Assembly: GCF_015277775.1 (NCBI RefSeq)
Contig: NZ_CP063849.1
Coordinates: forward strand, 7,703,501 to 7,767,500
Source of the DNA: Paludibaculum fermentans
GTDB taxonomy: Bacteria > Acidobacteriota > Terriglobia > Bryobacterales > Bryobacteraceae
Direction: 5' to 3'
Length of the DNA: 64,000 bases
The notes under the pieces were generated by a model. The model saw only the letters and a list, made by a program, of their open reading frames with translations. It searched no databases and had not been told where the DNA came from. Made by a program: the position numbers and the translations under genes. Positions 15,977 to 23,924 of the stretch are shown piece by piece (the stretch's first letter is position 1; each line of letters starts with the position of its first letter).

Positions 15977-16765
15977 ATGCAGGCTGGACACTTTCTCAAC
16001 GCAAAACAGGAACAGCGGCGGCTCTCGATGGTGACGTGCTACGACTACACGTTCGCCCGGCTGCTGGCGCGCAGTTCCATTGACGGCATCCTGGTGGGCG
16101 ATAGCGCCGCCATGGTGATGCACGGCCACCCCTCCACCATCGCGGCCCGGGTGGAGATGATGAAGCTCCATACGGAGGCGGTCGCCCGAGGCGCAGGCGA
16201 TAAGCTGATCGTGGCGGACATGCCCTTTCTGTCCTACCGCATGGGCTGGACCTCGGCTCTGGACGCGGCTCATGTTCTGATGAGCGCGGGCGCCCAGGCC
16301 GTGAAGCTTGAGGGCGTCGATGGGCACGAGGACGTCGTGCAGCGCCTGGTGGAGAGCGGGATCCCGGTGATGGGCCATCTCGGCCTGCAGCCCCAATCCA
16401 TCCACGCGTTCGGCGGCTATAAGGTGCAGGGACGAGGCGATGAAGCCGCCCAGAAGATCCTGCGGCAGGCCGTGGCGCTGGAGCAACTGGGTGCGTTCTC
16501 GATCGTGCTGGAGTGCATCCCGGCTCCGCTTGCGTCCGAGGTGACGGCGGCGCTGAGGATTCCCACCATCGGTATCGGCGCGGGCGCGGGCTGCGATGGG
16601 CAGATCCTGGTCCTCCAAGACCTGTTGGGCATGAACACCGACTTCCACCCGCGCTTTGTGCGGCACTTCCTGGAAGGCGCGAACGCCATCGTGGACGCGC
16701 TGGATGGCTATGACCAGGCAGTGAAGAGCGGATCTTTTCCCGCCGTCGAGGAGAGTTACACATGA
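15977..16765 (+). CDS. panB: 3-methyl-2-oxobutanoate hydroxymethyltransferase
   Basis: 262 residues. PanB transfers a hydroxymethyl group from methylene-tetrahydrofolate to alpha-ketoisovalerate, making ketopantoate. Visible motifs: SMVTCYDYTFARL, ILVGDSAAMVMHGH (metal and substrate), KLEGVDGHEDVVQRL, the GHLGLQPQSIHAFGGYKVQG block and IPTIGIGAGAGCDGQILV. Metal ligands are the Asp in GDSAA and the later Asp and Glu. Its end overlaps the panC start by 4 bases (ATGA type), so it is translationally coupled as first gene of panB-panC-coaX-panD. Confidence 0.96.
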   Translation: MQAGHFLNAKQEQRRLSMVTCYDYTFARLLARSSIDGILVGDSAAMVMHGHPSTIAARVEMMKLHTEAVARGAGDKLIVADMPFLSYRMGWTSALDAAHVLMSAGAQAVKLEGVDGHEDVVQRLVESGIPVMGHLGLQPQSIHAFGGYKVQGRGDEAAQKILRQAVALEQLGAFSIVLECIPAPLASEVTAALRIPTIGIGAGAGCDGQILVLQDLLGMNTDFHPRFVRHFLEGANAIVDALDGYDQAVKSGSFPAVEESYT

Positions 16766-17526
16766 AGACCTGGACGACTGTGCCTGAGTGGCAGGCCCGC
16801 CGGACGGAACTGCACGGCACCCTCGGCGTGGTGCCGACCATGGGCGCGCTGCATGCCGGCCATGGCACGCTGGTGCAGCGCTGCCGCTGCGAGAACGACG
16901 TCGTGGTGGTGAGCATCTTCGTCAACCCCACACAGTTCAACAACCCGCGCGACCTGGAGCGCTACCCGCGCACCGTCGAGCAGGACCTGCGGCTGCTGGA
17001 GTCCCTGGGCGCCGACGAGGTGCTGATGCCGGGTCCGGGCGAACTGTACCCCGACGGGTACCTCCTCAGGATCGAAGGCGGCTCAGCAGGGGAGGGCATG
17101 GAAGGCGCGCATCGCCCCGGCCACTTCCAGGGCGTGATGACCATCGTCCTGAAGCTGCTGAACCTGGTGCGGGCCGACCGCGCCTACTTCGGCGAGAAGG
17201 ACTACCAGCAGCTCCAGGTCATCCGGGAGATGGTGCGGGACTGCTTCGTCCCCACCGAGGTCGTCCCCTGTGAGACCGTGCGCGCCGGGTCCGGCCTGGC
17301 ACTCAGCTCGCGCAACGCCTTGTTGTCGGAGGAAGGCCGGCACAGGGCGGCGAGCGTCTACCGTTCATTGACCACGGCGGCGACCGCGGAAGAAGCCCGG
17401 CGCATCTTGGAAGCCGATGGCTTCGCGGTGGACTACGTGGAAGAACGCTGGGGCCGGCGGTTCGCGGCCGCCATGCTGGAGGGCGTCCGGCTGATCGACA
17501 ACGTCCCCGTGCGGGAGGAGAAGTAA
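16762..17526 (+). CDS. panC: pantoate--beta-alanine ligase
   Basis: 254 residues, a little shorter than the usual 280. PanC joins pantoate and beta-alanine with ATP. Motifs: VVPTMGALHAGHGTLV with the HIGH-like HAGH, SIFVNPTQFN, AHRPGHFQGVMTIVLKL, FGEKDYQQLQVI and LALSSRNALLS (KMSKS-like). The shortening is in the C-terminal dimerisation domain. The start overlaps panB and the stop lies one base before coaX. Confidence 0.96.
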   Translation: MKTWTTVPEWQARRTELHGTLGVVPTMGALHAGHGTLVQRCRCENDVVVVSIFVNPTQFNNPRDLERYPRTVEQDLRLLESLGADEVLMPGPGELYPDGYLLRIEGGSAGEGMEGAHRPGHFQGVMTIVLKLLNLVRADRAYFGEKDYQQLQVIREMVRDCFVPTEVVPCETVRAGSGLALSSRNALLSEEGRHRAASVYRSLTTAATAEEARRILEADGFAVDYVEERWGRRFAAAMLEGVRLIDNVPVREEK

Positions 17527-17527
17527 G

Positions 17528-18307
17528 ATGCTGCTCTGCGTGGACGTGGGCAATACTCAGATCTTCGCGGGCGTGTACGACGGCGACGAACTGAAGGTGA
17601 CGTTCCGGCGGACCTCCAACATCCGGTCGTCCTCCGATGAGTTCGGCCTGTTCTTCCGCAGCATGCTGCGCGAGAACGGCATCGATCCGGCGCAGGTGGA
17701 GATGGCGGCGGTATGCGCCGTGGTGCCGGACATCGTGCACTCGCTGCGCAACTGCTTCCGCAAGTACTTCCATCTGGAGCCGTTCGTGCTGGGCCCGGGC
17801 GTCAGGACGGGGCTCAAGATCCGCTACCGCAATCCGCTGGAGGTGGGCGCGGATAAGATCGCTAACTCCATCGGCGCGTTGCTGCGCTTCCCGGGCCGCA
17901 ATCTTTTGATCGTCGACTTCGGCACGGCCACCACGCTCTGCGCCGTGAGCAAGGAGAAGGAGTACCTGGGCGGCATCATCACTCCGGGCATCTACACGTC
18001 GATGGAGATGCTGGAGTCGAAGACGGCGCGGTTGCCGGCGGTGGAGATCGTGCGGCCGGCGGAGGTGCTGGGGCGGTCGACCGTAGAGAGCATCCAGGCC
18101 GGGCTCTTTTACGGTACGGCGGCCACCGTGAAGTTCCTGGCCGAGGCCGTGACGGCGAACTACTTCGCACAGGAGCGGCCGCTGGTGATCTCGACCGGCG
18201 GCTTCGGAGCACTGTTCAAGGGCGAAGGCTTGTTCGACGCCACCGTGCCGGAACTGTCACTGCTGGGCTTGAAGAGAGCGGTCGAACTGTCGAAAGGACA
18301 GGGTTGA
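17528..18307 (+). CDS. coaX: type III pantothenate kinase
   Basis: 259 residues of the ASKHA fold. CoaX phosphorylates pantothenate in the first step of CoA synthesis and, unlike CoaA, is not inhibited by CoA. Motifs: DVGNTQIFAGVYDG (phosphate 1), VGADKIANSIGAL, VDFGTATTLCAVS (phosphate 2 region), LGGIITPGIYTSMEML and STGGFGALF. It lies between panC and panD, so supply and first use of pantothenate are encoded together. A GGAGAAG site precedes ATG 17528. Confidence 0.96.
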   Translation: MLLCVDVGNTQIFAGVYDGDELKVTFRRTSNIRSSSDEFGLFFRSMLRENGIDPAQVEMAAVCAVVPDIVHSLRNCFRKYFHLEPFVLGPGVRTGLKIRYRNPLEVGADKIANSIGALLRFPGRNLLIVDFGTATTLCAVSKEKEYLGGIITPGIYTSMEMLESKTARLPAVEIVRPAEVLGRSTVESIQAGLFYGTAATVKFLAEAVTANYFAQERPLVISTGGFGALFKGEGLFDATVPELSLLGLKRAVELSKGQG

Positions 18308-18308
18308 G

Positions 18309-18665
18309 ATGCTGCGAAAGCTATTGAAGTCGAAGCTGCACCGGGCCACCTTGACTGGCGCGGAGCTGCACTACGAAGGCAGCCTGGGCGTGGACGAAGA
18401 TCTTCTGAAAGCGGCCGGGCTGCAGCCGAACGAGGCGGTTCACGTGTGGAATGTGAACAACGGATCCCGGCTTCAGACGTATGTCGTGCCGGCTCCGGCG
18501 GGCTCCGGAGCGGTGTGTCTGTACGGCTCGGTGGCCCGGAAAGGGCAGGCCGGGGATGTGGTGATCATCGCGGCCTTTGGCTGGATGGACGAAGAGGAAG
18601 CCCGGGTCCACCGGCCTCAGGTTGTGCTGCTGGGCGAAGGGAACCAGGTGAAGGCCGTGCGCTGA
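18309..18665 (+). CDS. panD: aspartate 1-decarboxylase proenzyme
   Basis: 118 residues. PanD decarboxylates aspartate to beta-alanine using a pyruvoyl group made by self-cleavage. The cleavage site Gly24-Ser25 lies in YEGSLGVD as in E. coli. Other family segments are KSKLHRATLTGAEL and a VWNVNNGSRLQTYV strand. The usual GAAARL is replaced by GSVARKGQAGDVVIIAAFG, a common variant. It is the last gene of the pan operon, starting one base after coaX. No panE is present; ketopantoate reduction must be encoded elsewhere. Confidence 0.95.
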   Translation: MLRKLLKSKLHRATLTGAELHYEGSLGVDEDLLKAAGLQPNEAVHVWNVNNGSRLQTYVVPAPAGSGAVCLYGSVARKGQAGDVVIIAAFGWMDEEEARVHRPQVVLLGEGNQVKAVR

Positions 18666-18693
18666 GGCCGAACGGAGCGTTGGGAAATGCGGC

Positions 18694-18699
18694 TATAAT
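18694..18699 (+). promoter_or_regulatory. consensus -10 element very close to a start codon
   Basis: A perfect TATAAT ends 11 bases before ATG 18711. A start site at about 18706 would leave only a few leader bases, so the transcript could be leaderless. There is no TTGACA-like -35 at the right distance and no Shine-Dalgarno site before the ATG. Confidence 0.45.
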
Positions 18700-18710
18700 T
18701 GGCCATTCCC

Positions 18711-20102
18711 ATGAAGATTCGAGCTTGCCTTTCCGTCGTTCTGCTCATCGCTTCGGCAGCCAGTTTGATGTCCTGGCAACCCAAAGCGGACCCGCGGCTG
18801 GCCGGTGCGTTCCGGGGACCGGAGAAGGAGGGGTGGATCCCCGTCCGTCTCCAGGGGACTCCGTCCGAGATCGGGTTCCAGCATGGCTACCTGCTCTCCG
18901 CCGAGATTGATGACGCGCTGAAGGTAACGAAGCTCTCCCTGACCCACGACTCGGGCCACGACTGGAACTTCTACCGCACGGCGGCGGAGAAGGTTTTCTG
19001 GCCGCACATCGAGACCGAGTACCGGCAGGAACTACAGGGCATTGCCGATGGCCTGAAGGCCAAGGGCGTGAAGGCGGACCTCTACGATGTGGTGGTGCTG
19101 AACGCCAACATCGAGATGAGTTACTACACGGGCGTGCTGGATAAGAAGAAGGAGTCAAACGCTCCGGACCGCTGCAGCGCGTTTGTGGCGACGGGCTCGA
19201 TGACTAAAGACGGCAAGATCGTCATCGGCCACAACAACTGGTCGGGCTACCTGGAAGGCGCGCGCTGGAACATCATGTTCGACATCCGGCCATCGCAGGG
19301 CCACCGGATCCTGATGGATGGGTTCCCGGGCTTCATCCACAGCGGCGACGACTTCGGCATCAACTCGGCCGGCATCGTGATCACCGAGACCACCATCACC
19401 CAGTTCCACGGCTTCGATACCAATGGGATTCCCGAGTTTGTGCGCGGCCGCAAGGCCATGCAGTATTCCACGAGCATCGACGACTTCAACCGCATCATGC
19501 GCGAAGGCAACAACGGCGGCTACGCCAACACGTGGCTGGTGGCGGATCTGAATAAGAACGAGATCGGGCGGCTGGAACTTGGGCTCAAGCACGTGACGCT
19601 GGACCGCAAGAAGGACGGCTACTTCGTGGGGGCGAACTTCCCCATCGATCCGGCGCTGACGGCCGAGGAGACCGACTTCCCGGCGCAGAACCAGTCTGTC
19701 AGCGCGAACGCCCGGCGTACACGCTGGGAAGAGCTGATGGCCGAGTACAAGGGCAAGGTGGACGTGGCGAGCGGGAAGTCGTTCCTGTCGGATCACTATG
19801 ACGCGTATGCCAAGCAGGCCAACTCGCCGAGCGAGCGGACGCTGTGCGGGCACGTCGACCTGTCGGCACGCGGCCTGAAGCCCTGGCAGGAAGAACACGG
19901 TCCGGCCGGCGCGGTGCAGGCCAAGATCACCGACGCCACGCTGGCGCGGCAGATGACGATGGAAGCGGCGATGGGCCACCCCTGCGGCGTCGGCTTCAAG
20001 GCGGCTGACCACCTGAAGAAGAACCCCGAGTTCGCCTGGATGAAGCCGCTGTTGAAAGACCTGCCGTCCCATCCCTGGGCGCGCTTCCAGGCCGCCCGCT
20101 AA
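18711..20102 (+). CDS. secreted C45/phospholipase-B-like hydrolase
   Basis: 463 residues with a signal peptide (residues 1-20, hydrophobic LSVVLLIASAASLMS). The middle resembles the N-terminal-nucleophile family that includes acyl-CoA:6-aminopenicillanate acyltransferase and phospholipase-B-like proteins: GTPSEIGFQHGYLLSAEI, then DRCSAFVATG, where the Cys would be the nucleophile, followed by GKIVIGHNNWSGY. Whether the chain is cut before that Cys cannot be seen. ATG 18711 is chosen because the signal peptide begins there; a TTG at 18699 would add four residues. The stop codon overlaps the convergent O-antigen-ligase-like gene by a few bases. Substrate unknown. Confidence 0.75.
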   Translation: MKIRACLSVVLLIASAASLMSWQPKADPRLAGAFRGPEKEGWIPVRLQGTPSEIGFQHGYLLSAEIDDALKVTKLSLTHDSGHDWNFYRTAAEKVFWPHIETEYRQELQGIADGLKAKGVKADLYDVVVLNANIEMSYYTGVLDKKKESNAPDRCSAFVATGSMTKDGKIVIGHNNWSGYLEGARWNIMFDIRPSQGHRILMDGFPGFIHSGDDFGINSAGIVITETTITQFHGFDTNGIPEFVRGRKAMQYSTSIDDFNRIMREGNNGGYANTWLVADLNKNEIGRLELGLKHVTLDRKKDGYFVGANFPIDPALTAEETDFPAQNQSVSANARRTRWEELMAEYKGKVDVASGKSFLSDHYDAYAKQANSPSERTLCGHVDLSARGLKPWQEEHGPAGAVQAKITDATLARQMTMEAAMGHPCGVGFKAADHLKKNPEFAWMKPLLKDLPSHPWARFQAAR

Positions 20103-21385
20103 AGCTTCGCGAGTTCCAGCGTGTAGCCGCCCTGCCGTTCGCAGGCGGGGTTGAGCAGGTAGGACGCGACCAGCCAGTAGAGTGCGATGACGGGGATCAG
20201 CATGAACGCCCCGTCGACCGCGCAGACCACCATGTAGACCGTCAGGGAGATGAGCGCCGCGCGGCGCAGCGGACCCAGCGCGTTCAGGCCTTCAGCGGTG
20301 AGGCACGCGATCACGGGGGCGCAAAGCCAGCCGGCGAACGCCATCAGGCCGGCCAGGCCGAAGTTCTGCAGGAAGCTGGTGTAGGTGAGTTCGCCGATGC
20401 CCAGGAAGGGCATGTCGGGACCGAAGAGGGTGAACTCCACGTCGGGCAGCGCCTGCAGGCGTCCGCCCAGGTTCTGGTCGAAGAGGAAGCCTGTGCCGGT
20501 GCTGAGGACGAAGATGCCGGCGCCCCCCAGGGTCACAGCGGTCAGAAGGTGGATGGGCGACCGCAGCAGCATCGAAACGGGGCGGCGGCGGAAGATGGGT
20601 TCCCACAGGACCAGCCAGATCAGCATGCCGGCCCAGACGGTGCGCGAAAGCGTCAGGAAGAGGGCCGCCAAGTAGATCAGGCGCAGTGCCCGGGCGGGCT
20701 TCAGCGCCCAGAACAAGGGGCCCAGAATCAGCATGCAGATGCCGAAGATGTTGCCGTTGTTGTAGGTGGAGACCAGCTTGACCAGGTTGGTTCTTTGGTT
20801 GTGCTTCTCCCAGATGCGGCCGACGTCATCGGAGTTGACGGTGATATAGGGCACCTCGATCGCCGAGCCGAAGAAGTTCCGGGAGACGAACTCGACCAAT
20901 CCGAACAGGGTCACCAGGGCGATGCAGAGCAGGAGCAGGCGCTGGGTTCGGCGGTGCACCAAGGCAGGGCCCAGGGCGCGGAAGCAAACCAGGAAGACGA
21001 AGGGCAGGACGCAGACGTTGGTGATGAGGGCGAGCGCAAAGCCCTGCTCGTAATAGCCCCAGCGCGTCACCTTGAGGATGGTCATGACGGAGAGGGGGAT
21101 CGTCATGAGAATGCAGACCACGGTGGGGCGGTTCCAGGTGGAAGTGCGGACACTGGCCGCTAGGCAGGGAACGGCGGCCAGGCCCAGGGCGAGATAGCTG
21201 AAGGTGATGGGGATGCGCTCGAACTTGATGCCGCCCTTGGGCATGGCCACCAGCAGAAACAGGATGATCGCCGTGGTGAGCATCGCCGCCCGTGATGGCG
21301 CGGGCCAGCGTGGGATGGCGTAGTAGATGCGGGGCGGCCGGCAACGGCCGGTGGGATGCACGGCAGGCGAAGTGGAAGCATGCAT
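20099..21385 (-). CDS. O-antigen ligase/polymerase-like membrane protein
   Basis: 428 residues with about 10-11 predicted transmembrane helices (for example TAIILFLLVAMP, ALALITNVCVLPFVFLVCF and LIYLAALFLTLSRTVWAG). A large loop between helices includes GTGFLFDQNLGGRLQAL and GIGELTYTSFLQNFG, the pattern of the Wzy/RfaL (O-antigen ligase) superfamily, in which this loop carries the catalytic region. Such proteins polymerise or ligate surface polysaccharides. No glycosyltransferase cluster surrounds it. The first 34 residues are polar and may belong to an over-long start; an internal ATG at 21283 is an alternative. Confidence 0.75.
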   Translation of the reverse strand: MHASTSPAVHPTGRCRPPRIYYAIPRWPAPSRAAMLTTAIILFLLVAMPKGGIKFERIPITFSYLALGLAAVPCLAASVRTSTWNRPTVVCILMTIPLSVMTILKVTRWGYYEQGFALALITNVCVLPFVFLVCFRALGPALVHRRTQRLLLLCIALVTLFGLVEFVSRNFFGSAIEVPYITVNSDDVGRIWEKHNQRTNLVKLVSTYNNGNIFGICMLILGPLFWALKPARALRLIYLAALFLTLSRTVWAGMLIWLVLWEPIFRRRPVSMLLRSPIHLLTAVTLGGAGIFVLSTGTGFLFDQNLGGRLQALPDVEFTLFGPDMPFLGIGELTYTSFLQNFGLAGLMAFAGWLCAPVIACLTAEGLNALGPLRRAALISLTVYMVVCAVDGAFMLIPVIALYWLVASYLLNPACERQGGYTLELAKL

Positions 21386-21567
21386 GGGCGCCCGAATCTC
21401 TCCATTTCGGTAGTGCCGGAATGGTGTAAATCTTCTCAGCGAAGTGGCGTCCCGTTCCTGAACGGTGCCGTTGCGCTAGCGGACACTCACGAGGCCGCGC
21501 GAACCAATGAATTCCACGAGATACGCTGGCCAGAGGCGTGCGCAAAGGCGCGCAGGGAGGCTTCCAA

Positions 21568-22005
21568 ATGGGAAAGTCGGAGCGCGTGCGAGAAGTGCTG
21601 ACCGGCCCGTTGACGCCCGGTGAGCTGGACCGGAGGGCCGCCGAGGGGTGGCACCCGGTGGCGGTGGAGTGGGAGCGGTTGGTGGATCCGGCCGCGGACT
21701 GGAGGCCGCCGGTGCAGGAGGTGCCCTACGGCCTGCGGGTCGCCGCCGATAACAAACATCTGGAAGAACACCCGGAGGAGGTCGAGATCATGCTCGGCAT
21801 CCTGGAAGGGATCGTGGAGGACCGGCCGATGTCACGCATCGCGGATGAGCTGAACCGGCGCGGGTTCCGCATGCGGACGGACGAGGCGTGGACGCAGTCG
21901 GGCGTATTTGAACTTCTGCCGCGGCTGATCGACTTCAGCCCGCGCTTGTTCAAGCGCGAGGAGTGGATCGAGCGGCGGCGCAAGCTGCGGCACGCCGCCG
22001 TTTAG
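21568..22005 (+). CDS. recombinase-domain-like small protein, function unknown
   Basis: 145 residues from ATG 21568, which has AGGGAGG about 8 bases upstream. The N-terminal half has a conserved-looking block (RRAAEGWHPVAVEWER, then EEVPYGLRVAADNKHLEE after one change). The second half, IADELNRRGFRMRTDEAW followed by VFELLPRLI, resembles the helix-turn-helix of the recombinase domain of large serine recombinases. The catalytic resolvase domain is absent. Similar short proteins occur in acidobacteria, to my recollection without an assigned function. It stands alone between a leftward membrane gene and a leftward hydrolase gene. Confidence 0.7.
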   Translation: MGKSERVREVLTGPLTPGELDRRAAEGWHPVAVEWERLVDPAADWRPPVQEVPYGLRVAADNKHLEEHPEEVEIMLGILEGIVEDRPMSRIADELNRRGFRMRTDEAWTQSGVFELLPRLIDFSPRLFKREEWIERRRKLRHAAV

Positions 22006-22010
22006 TGTGT

Positions 22011-22928
22011 CTAGGCCGTGCGGCGGCCGTGTTCCAGGTAGGCGAGTACCGAGGTAAGCGCCAGTTGGTATTCCAGGGGCCGCAGTTCGCGCGGCCACAG
22101 GCGTTTGATGAGGTCGTCCGCAACGTCCGCGCCATCGCTTTGGAACTGGGCGATGTCGCGGCTGCGGGCGGCGTGGTGTTCGCGCGTGCGGGCCGTCCAA
22201 TCGCGAAGCTCAGAGAACGGGGCGCCGTGCGCCGGCAGCACCTTTTGCACTTCCAGTTCGTCGAGGCGGTTCAGGCTGGCGAGGTATTGGCCGAGGTGGT
22301 CCTGGACCGAGCCGTCGGTCTCCGGCAGCCAGCCGACGTGGGGGGTGATGTCTTCGATCACGTGGTCGCTGGAGAACAGGTAGCCGAACTCCTGCGAGTA
22401 GAGGCAGCAGAGGCCGGGCGCGTGTCCGGGCGTCCAGATGACCTGCAGCGGGCCCAGCCAGCTTTCCAGCGCCTCGCCGTCTTCCAGGTAAGCATCGGGG
22501 CTGAGGGCGGGGAAGGTCCGCAGCAGGCGGTCGTAGCTGGAAAGGACAGCGGGCCGGAAGGAGTCGGGCGTGCCGGCCTGCTTCATCGCCTCTTCCAGGA
22601 GTTCCTGGGGGCGGCGGGTGCCGGTGAGCTGCATCAGAAGCTCGGCGTCTGCGCGGTGCATCCAGACGGTGGCTCCGCTGGCGTCGCGCAGCCGGGCGGC
22701 CAGGCCGCAGTGATCCGGGTGGAGGTGGGTGACGACGATCTGGCGAAGCTGATTGGGGGCGACTCCGGCGTCGTTCATGGCCGCGGTGAGGGTGTTCCAG
22801 CACTCGGGCGTATCCATGCCGGTGTCGATCAGCATCCAGCCATCGGGGCAGGGCAGCAGATAGACATTCACATGGGGCGGGCCGAAGGGCAGGGGCAGCG
22901 GGATGCGCCAGATGCCGCCGTCGAGCAA
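22011..22928 (-). CDS. metallo-beta-lactamase-fold hydrolase
   Basis: About 305 residues. The zinc motif HLHPDHCGLA (HxHxDH), a later His in TPGHAPGLCCLY, SSDHVIED and a C-terminal LPAHGAPF give all expected ligands of the glyoxalase-II-like fold. A C-terminal helical domain (from about residue 250) matches the YflN-type hydrolases. The start is unclear: TTG 22928 is the first usual start codon after the lipA stop, while a CTG at 22946 has GGAGG at 9 bases and overlaps nothing. A TTG/ATG further upstream would run far into lipA. Downstream of lipA by 19 bases or less, so co-transcribed. Confidence 0.88.
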   Translation of the reverse strand: MLDGGIWRIPLPLPFGPPHVNVYLLPCPDGWMLIDTGMDTPECWNTLTAAMNDAGVAPNQLRQIVVTHLHPDHCGLAARLRDASGATVWMHRADAELLMQLTGTRRPQELLEEAMKQAGTPDSFRPAVLSSYDRLLRTFPALSPDAYLEDGEALESWLGPLQVIWTPGHAPGLCCLYSQEFGYLFSSDHVIEDITPHVGWLPETDGSVQDHLGQYLASLNRLDELEVQKVLPAHGAPFSELRDWTARTREHHAARSRDIAQFQSDGADVADDLIKRLWPRELRPLEYQLALTSVLAYLEHGRRTA

Positions 22929-22947
22929 TTCAGATGGAAGTGACAGT

Positions 22948-23883
22948 TTAGAGCGCCTCCGCTGCGTGATAACTGCTGCGAACCAGTGGTCCGGATTCGA
23001 TGTGCGAAAAGCCCAGGTCCCGTCCGGCCTGCTTGTATTCGGCGAACTCCGCCGGGGTGACATAGCGTAACACGGGCAGGTGCTGGGGGGTAGGGCGCAA
23101 ATACTGGCCGATGGTGGCGAAGTCGACGTGATGGGTCCGCAGGTCGCGCAGGGTGCTCACCACCTCCTCGTTGGTTTCGCCCAGGCCGACCATCAGGCCG
23201 GATTTCGTAGGGATCTCCGGCCGCAGGGCTTTGGCCCAGGCCAGCATCTCGAGCGAGCGTTCATAGCGGGCGCCGATGCGCACCTGCTGGTAGAGCCGGG
23301 GCACGGTCTCGATGTTGTGGTTGAGAACGTCCGGGGCGGCGTCCATGACGATCGCCATGGCGTCCTTGTTGCCCTGGAAGTCGGGCACCAGCACTTCCAC
23401 CTTGCAGCCTGGGATGCGTTGGCGGATGGCGCGGATGGTGAGGGCGAAGAGATCGGCGCCGCCGTCCTTGCGGTCGTCGCGATTGACGCTGGTGATGACG
23501 GCGTATTTCAGGCCGAGGATCTCGCAAGCCTCGGCGACGCGCTCCGGCTCGCCGTAGTCGACGTCAAGCGGTTGGCCCTTCTGGACGGCGCAGAAGCCGC
23601 AGCGCCGGGTGCAGAAGTTGCCCAGAATCATGAACGTGGCGGTGCGGTGGTTCCAGCACTCGCCAATGTTGGGGCAGGCCGCGCTATCGCACACGGTGTG
23701 GAGCTTGAGGCGATCCACCAAACCCTTCAAATCGCGGTAGTTGTCCCCCACGGGCGCCGGCGCTTTGAGCCATTGCGGCCGCTTGGGTTTAGTCTCGATG
23801 GAAACCAGCACAGTTAGTTTGATGATATCGCGGGCCATGCACGATGCAATGAAGGCCTGCCGCAACGCAAACGGCACGGTCAT
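22948..23883 (-). CDS. lipA: lipoyl synthase
   Basis: 311-residue radical SAM enzyme that inserts two sulfurs into octanoyl chains on lipoyl proteins. The auxiliary cluster motif CDSAACPNIGEC (C-x4-C-x5-C) and the radical SAM motif CTRRCGFC (CxxxCxxC) are intact. Further family segments are VITSVNRDDRKDGGA, VLNHNIETVPRLY and LMVGLGETNEEV, and the C-terminal SSYHAAE carries the conserved RSSY serine. ATG 23883 has GAGGA five bases upstream, better than alternatives at 23904 (TTG) or 23838. It begins about 40 bases from the divergent flavoprotein gene. No lipB is in the window. Confidence 0.96.
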   Translation of the reverse strand: MTVPFALRQAFIASCMARDIIKLTVLVSIETKPKRPQWLKAPAPVGDNYRDLKGLVDRLKLHTVCDSAACPNIGECWNHRTATFMILGNFCTRRCGFCAVQKGQPLDVDYGEPERVAEACEILGLKYAVITSVNRDDRKDGGADLFALTIRAIRQRIPGCKVEVLVPDFQGNKDAMAIVMDAAPDVLNHNIETVPRLYQQVRIGARYERSLEMLAWAKALRPEIPTKSGLMVGLGETNEEVVSTLRDLRTHHVDFATIGQYLRPTPQHLPVLRYVTPAEFAEYKQAGRDLGFSHIESGPLVRSSYHAAEAL

Positions 23884-23924
23884 CGTATCCTCAAAGTAGA
23901 TCAATCAAAAGCAACGGAGCGCGC

